Of a stretch of 64,000 nt of DNA, positions 62,873 to 64,000 are shown in pieces. The stretch spans positions 248,001 to 312,000 of the forward strand of contig NZ_JANTHX010000003.1 in NCBI RefSeq assembly GCF_024752305.1. Reading direction: 5' to 3'. How positions within the stretch are numbered: position 1 is the first letter of the stretch; each line of letters begins with the position of its first letter. The position numbers were made by a program, and so were the translations under genes. The DNA is from Protaetiibacter mangrovi (GTDB taxonomy: Bacteria; Actinomycetota; Actinomycetes; Actinomycetales; Microbacteriaceae). Under the pieces are notes generated by a model, which had not been told where the DNA came from, did not search any database, and saw only the letters and a program-made list of their open reading frames with translations.

Positions 62873-64000
62873 ATGACGGACGACGAGGTCCGCACCCCCG
62901 CTCCGGGACGCGCCCGGCAGTCCGAGATCTTCCGCGCGGGCGCGAGCGGTTCGCGGCCCGCGGTGCCGACCGGCTGGAGCGCACTCGTCGCGTCCGCCGA
63001 GCGCGCCATGACGCCGGAGGCGTGGGCGTACGTGGCCGGGTCGGCGGGACGCGAGTCGACCGCGGAGGCCAACTACGACGCCTTCGACTCCTGGCGCCTC
63101 GTGCCGCGGATGCTGCGGGACGTGGCCGAGCGCGACCTCTCGATCGAGCTGTTCGGCAGGCGCCACCCGACCCCGCTGCTGACCTGTCCGATCGGCGTGC
63201 TCGAGCTCGTCGATCCGGACGCCGACCGGGCGATCGCCCGGGCCGCGGGCTCGCTCGGCATCACGAGCATGGTCTCCTGCCAGGCCTCGCTGCCGATGGA
63301 GGCGGTCGCGGGCGAGGCGGCGGGCCCCTGGTGGTTCCAGCTCTACTGGTCGAGCGAGGATGCGCTCGTCGAGAGCCTCGTGGCGCGTGCCGAGGCGGCC
63401 GGAGCCGAGGCGATCGTGGTGACCCTCGACACGGGGATGCTCGGCTGGCGGCCGCGGGACCTCGATCGCGGCTTCCTGCCCTTCATCCACGGCATGGGCA
63501 TCGCCCAGTACACGAGCGACCCGGTCTTCCGGCAGCTGGTGCGGGAGCGGATGAGGCGGCCGTCGGGAGGGCCGCGTCCGCGCGTGACCCCGACGGCCGT
63601 CCGCACGCTGGTGGGGATGACGCGGCGGCATCCGGGCCGCTTCCGCGAGAACCTGCGGTCGGGTGAGCCCCGCACCGCCGTCGAGACCTTCCTCGACGTC
63701 TTCTCGCGGCCGTCGCTGAGCTGGGGCGACCTGCCGTTCCTCCGGGAGCGCACCCGGCTGCCGATCCTGCTGAAGGGCGTCCAGCATCCGGACGACGCCC
63801 GACGGGCACGGGACGCCGGGGTCGACGGCATCGTCGTGTCGACGCATGGCGGGCGCCAGGTCGACGGCGCGATCGGCGCCCTCGACGCGCTCCCCGGCGT
63901 CGTGGCCGCGGTCGGCGACGCCCTGCCGGTGATCCTCGACTCCGGCGTGCGCGGCGGCGCGGACGTGGTGCGCGCCCTCGCCCTGGGGGCGACCGCGGTG
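62873..64000 (+). CDS. FMN-dependent alpha-hydroxy-acid oxidase, lactate 2-monooxygenase-like (3' truncated)
   Basis: 376 codons visible; runs off the right edge. WAYVAGSAGRESTAEANYDAF near residues 52-72 (active-site Tyr region), PIGVLELVDP near 105, TLDTGMLGWRPRDLDRGFLPF near 184-204, ILLKGVQHPDDARRA near 300 (FMN Lys) and VSTHGGRQVDG near 321 (catalytic His, Arg) are characteristic. The GWRPRDL insert and overall order recall mycobacterial lactate 2-monooxygenase. Normally SNHGGRQ; here Asn is Thr. AGGAG precedes ATG 62873, 23 bp after the permease gene, so it may belong to the same operon. Confidence 0.87.
   Translation, partial: MTDDEVRTPAPGRARQSEIFRAGASGSRPAVPTGWSALVASAERAMTPEAWAYVAGSAGRESTAEANYDAFDSWRLVPRMLRDVAERDLSIELFGRRHPTPLLTCPIGVLELVDPDADRAIARAAGSLGITSMVSCQASLPMEAVAGEAAGPWWFQLYWSSEDALVESLVARAEAAGAEAIVVTLDTGMLGWRPRDLDRGFLPFIHGMGIAQYTSDPVFRQLVRERMRRPSGGPRPRVTPTAVRTLVGMTRRHPGRFRENLRSGEPRTAVETFLDVFSRPSLSWGDLPFLRERTRLPILLKGVQHPDDARRARDAGVDGIVVSTHGGRQVDGAIGALDALPGVVAAVGDALPVILDSGVRGGADVVRALALGATAV

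Overview
The window is high-GC, gene-dense actinobacterial chromosome, most likely from Microbacteriaceae or a close relative. The evidence is the trmI/pafBC/tatAC/helY/lnt/rbpA neighbourhood, an ImuA'/ImuB/DnaE2 mutasome with actinobacterial LexA boxes, many GTG starts, ATGA/GTGA overlaps, and many leaderless-looking genes whose -10-like hexamer lies 6-8 nt before the start codon. I see no insertion sequence, prophage, CRISPR array or rRNA operon. The only RNA gene found is tRNA-Leu(GAG). No stretch over 300 bases lacks a gene.

Layout. 1-13846: an exonuclease fragment, trehalose synthase, an alpha/beta hydrolase and glycosyltransferase pair, a ybaK/phosphatase/sirtuin group, an rRNA/tRNA methylase, a D,D-carboxypeptidase, an SGNH hydrolase, a GlsB-like protein, DinB, a DEAD/DEAH helicase and an aspartate-type aminotransferase. 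13856-19869: SOS mutasome on the minus strand (imuA', a DUF1905 gene, imuB, dnaE2) with two identical LexA boxes. 19922-27213: a cold-shock/DUF1294 fusion, a luciferase-like oxidoreductase, a NERD protein, tRNA-Leu, guanine deaminase, an M20 peptidase, UppP and a PAC2 protein. 27283-37547: conserved core (HAD phosphatase, trmI, FKBP lipoprotein, pafB, pafC, tatA, tatC, helY-like helicase, lnt, rbpA). The Pup-proteasome genes that usually accompany pafBC are not here. 37752-45831: GDPD, SPFH/NfeD pair, SDR, two tandem surface Ig-like proteins, NUDIX, a small XRE-regulated membrane protein operon with a double operator, and a patatin.

45983-54963 is the most interesting block. It holds an MTA phosphorylase, a sugar epimerase, a polyprenyl-phosphate-sugar-synthase-like GT2, a CofC-like DUF2064 transferase, a membrane/Tat molybdoenzyme with a small membrane partner, a two-component system, a SAM methyltransferase and a membrane GT-C glycosyltransferase. 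This gene set and these protein sizes resemble what I recall of the M. tuberculosis Rv0535-Rv0541c locus, which makes the 5-methylthio-xylofuranose cap of lipoarabinomannan. I infer a methylthiopentose (or related deoxy-thiosugar) surface-glycan pathway, with an extracytoplasmic molybdoenzyme that could act on the thioether or sulfoxide.

55000-64000: an alditol oxidase, an E. coli-type ArgG, a membrane protein of unknown role, and a ROK-regulated XylFGH-like ABC importer followed by a lactate-2-monooxygenase-like flavoenzyme cut by the window end. Assignments rest on reading motifs by eye; no database search was run.
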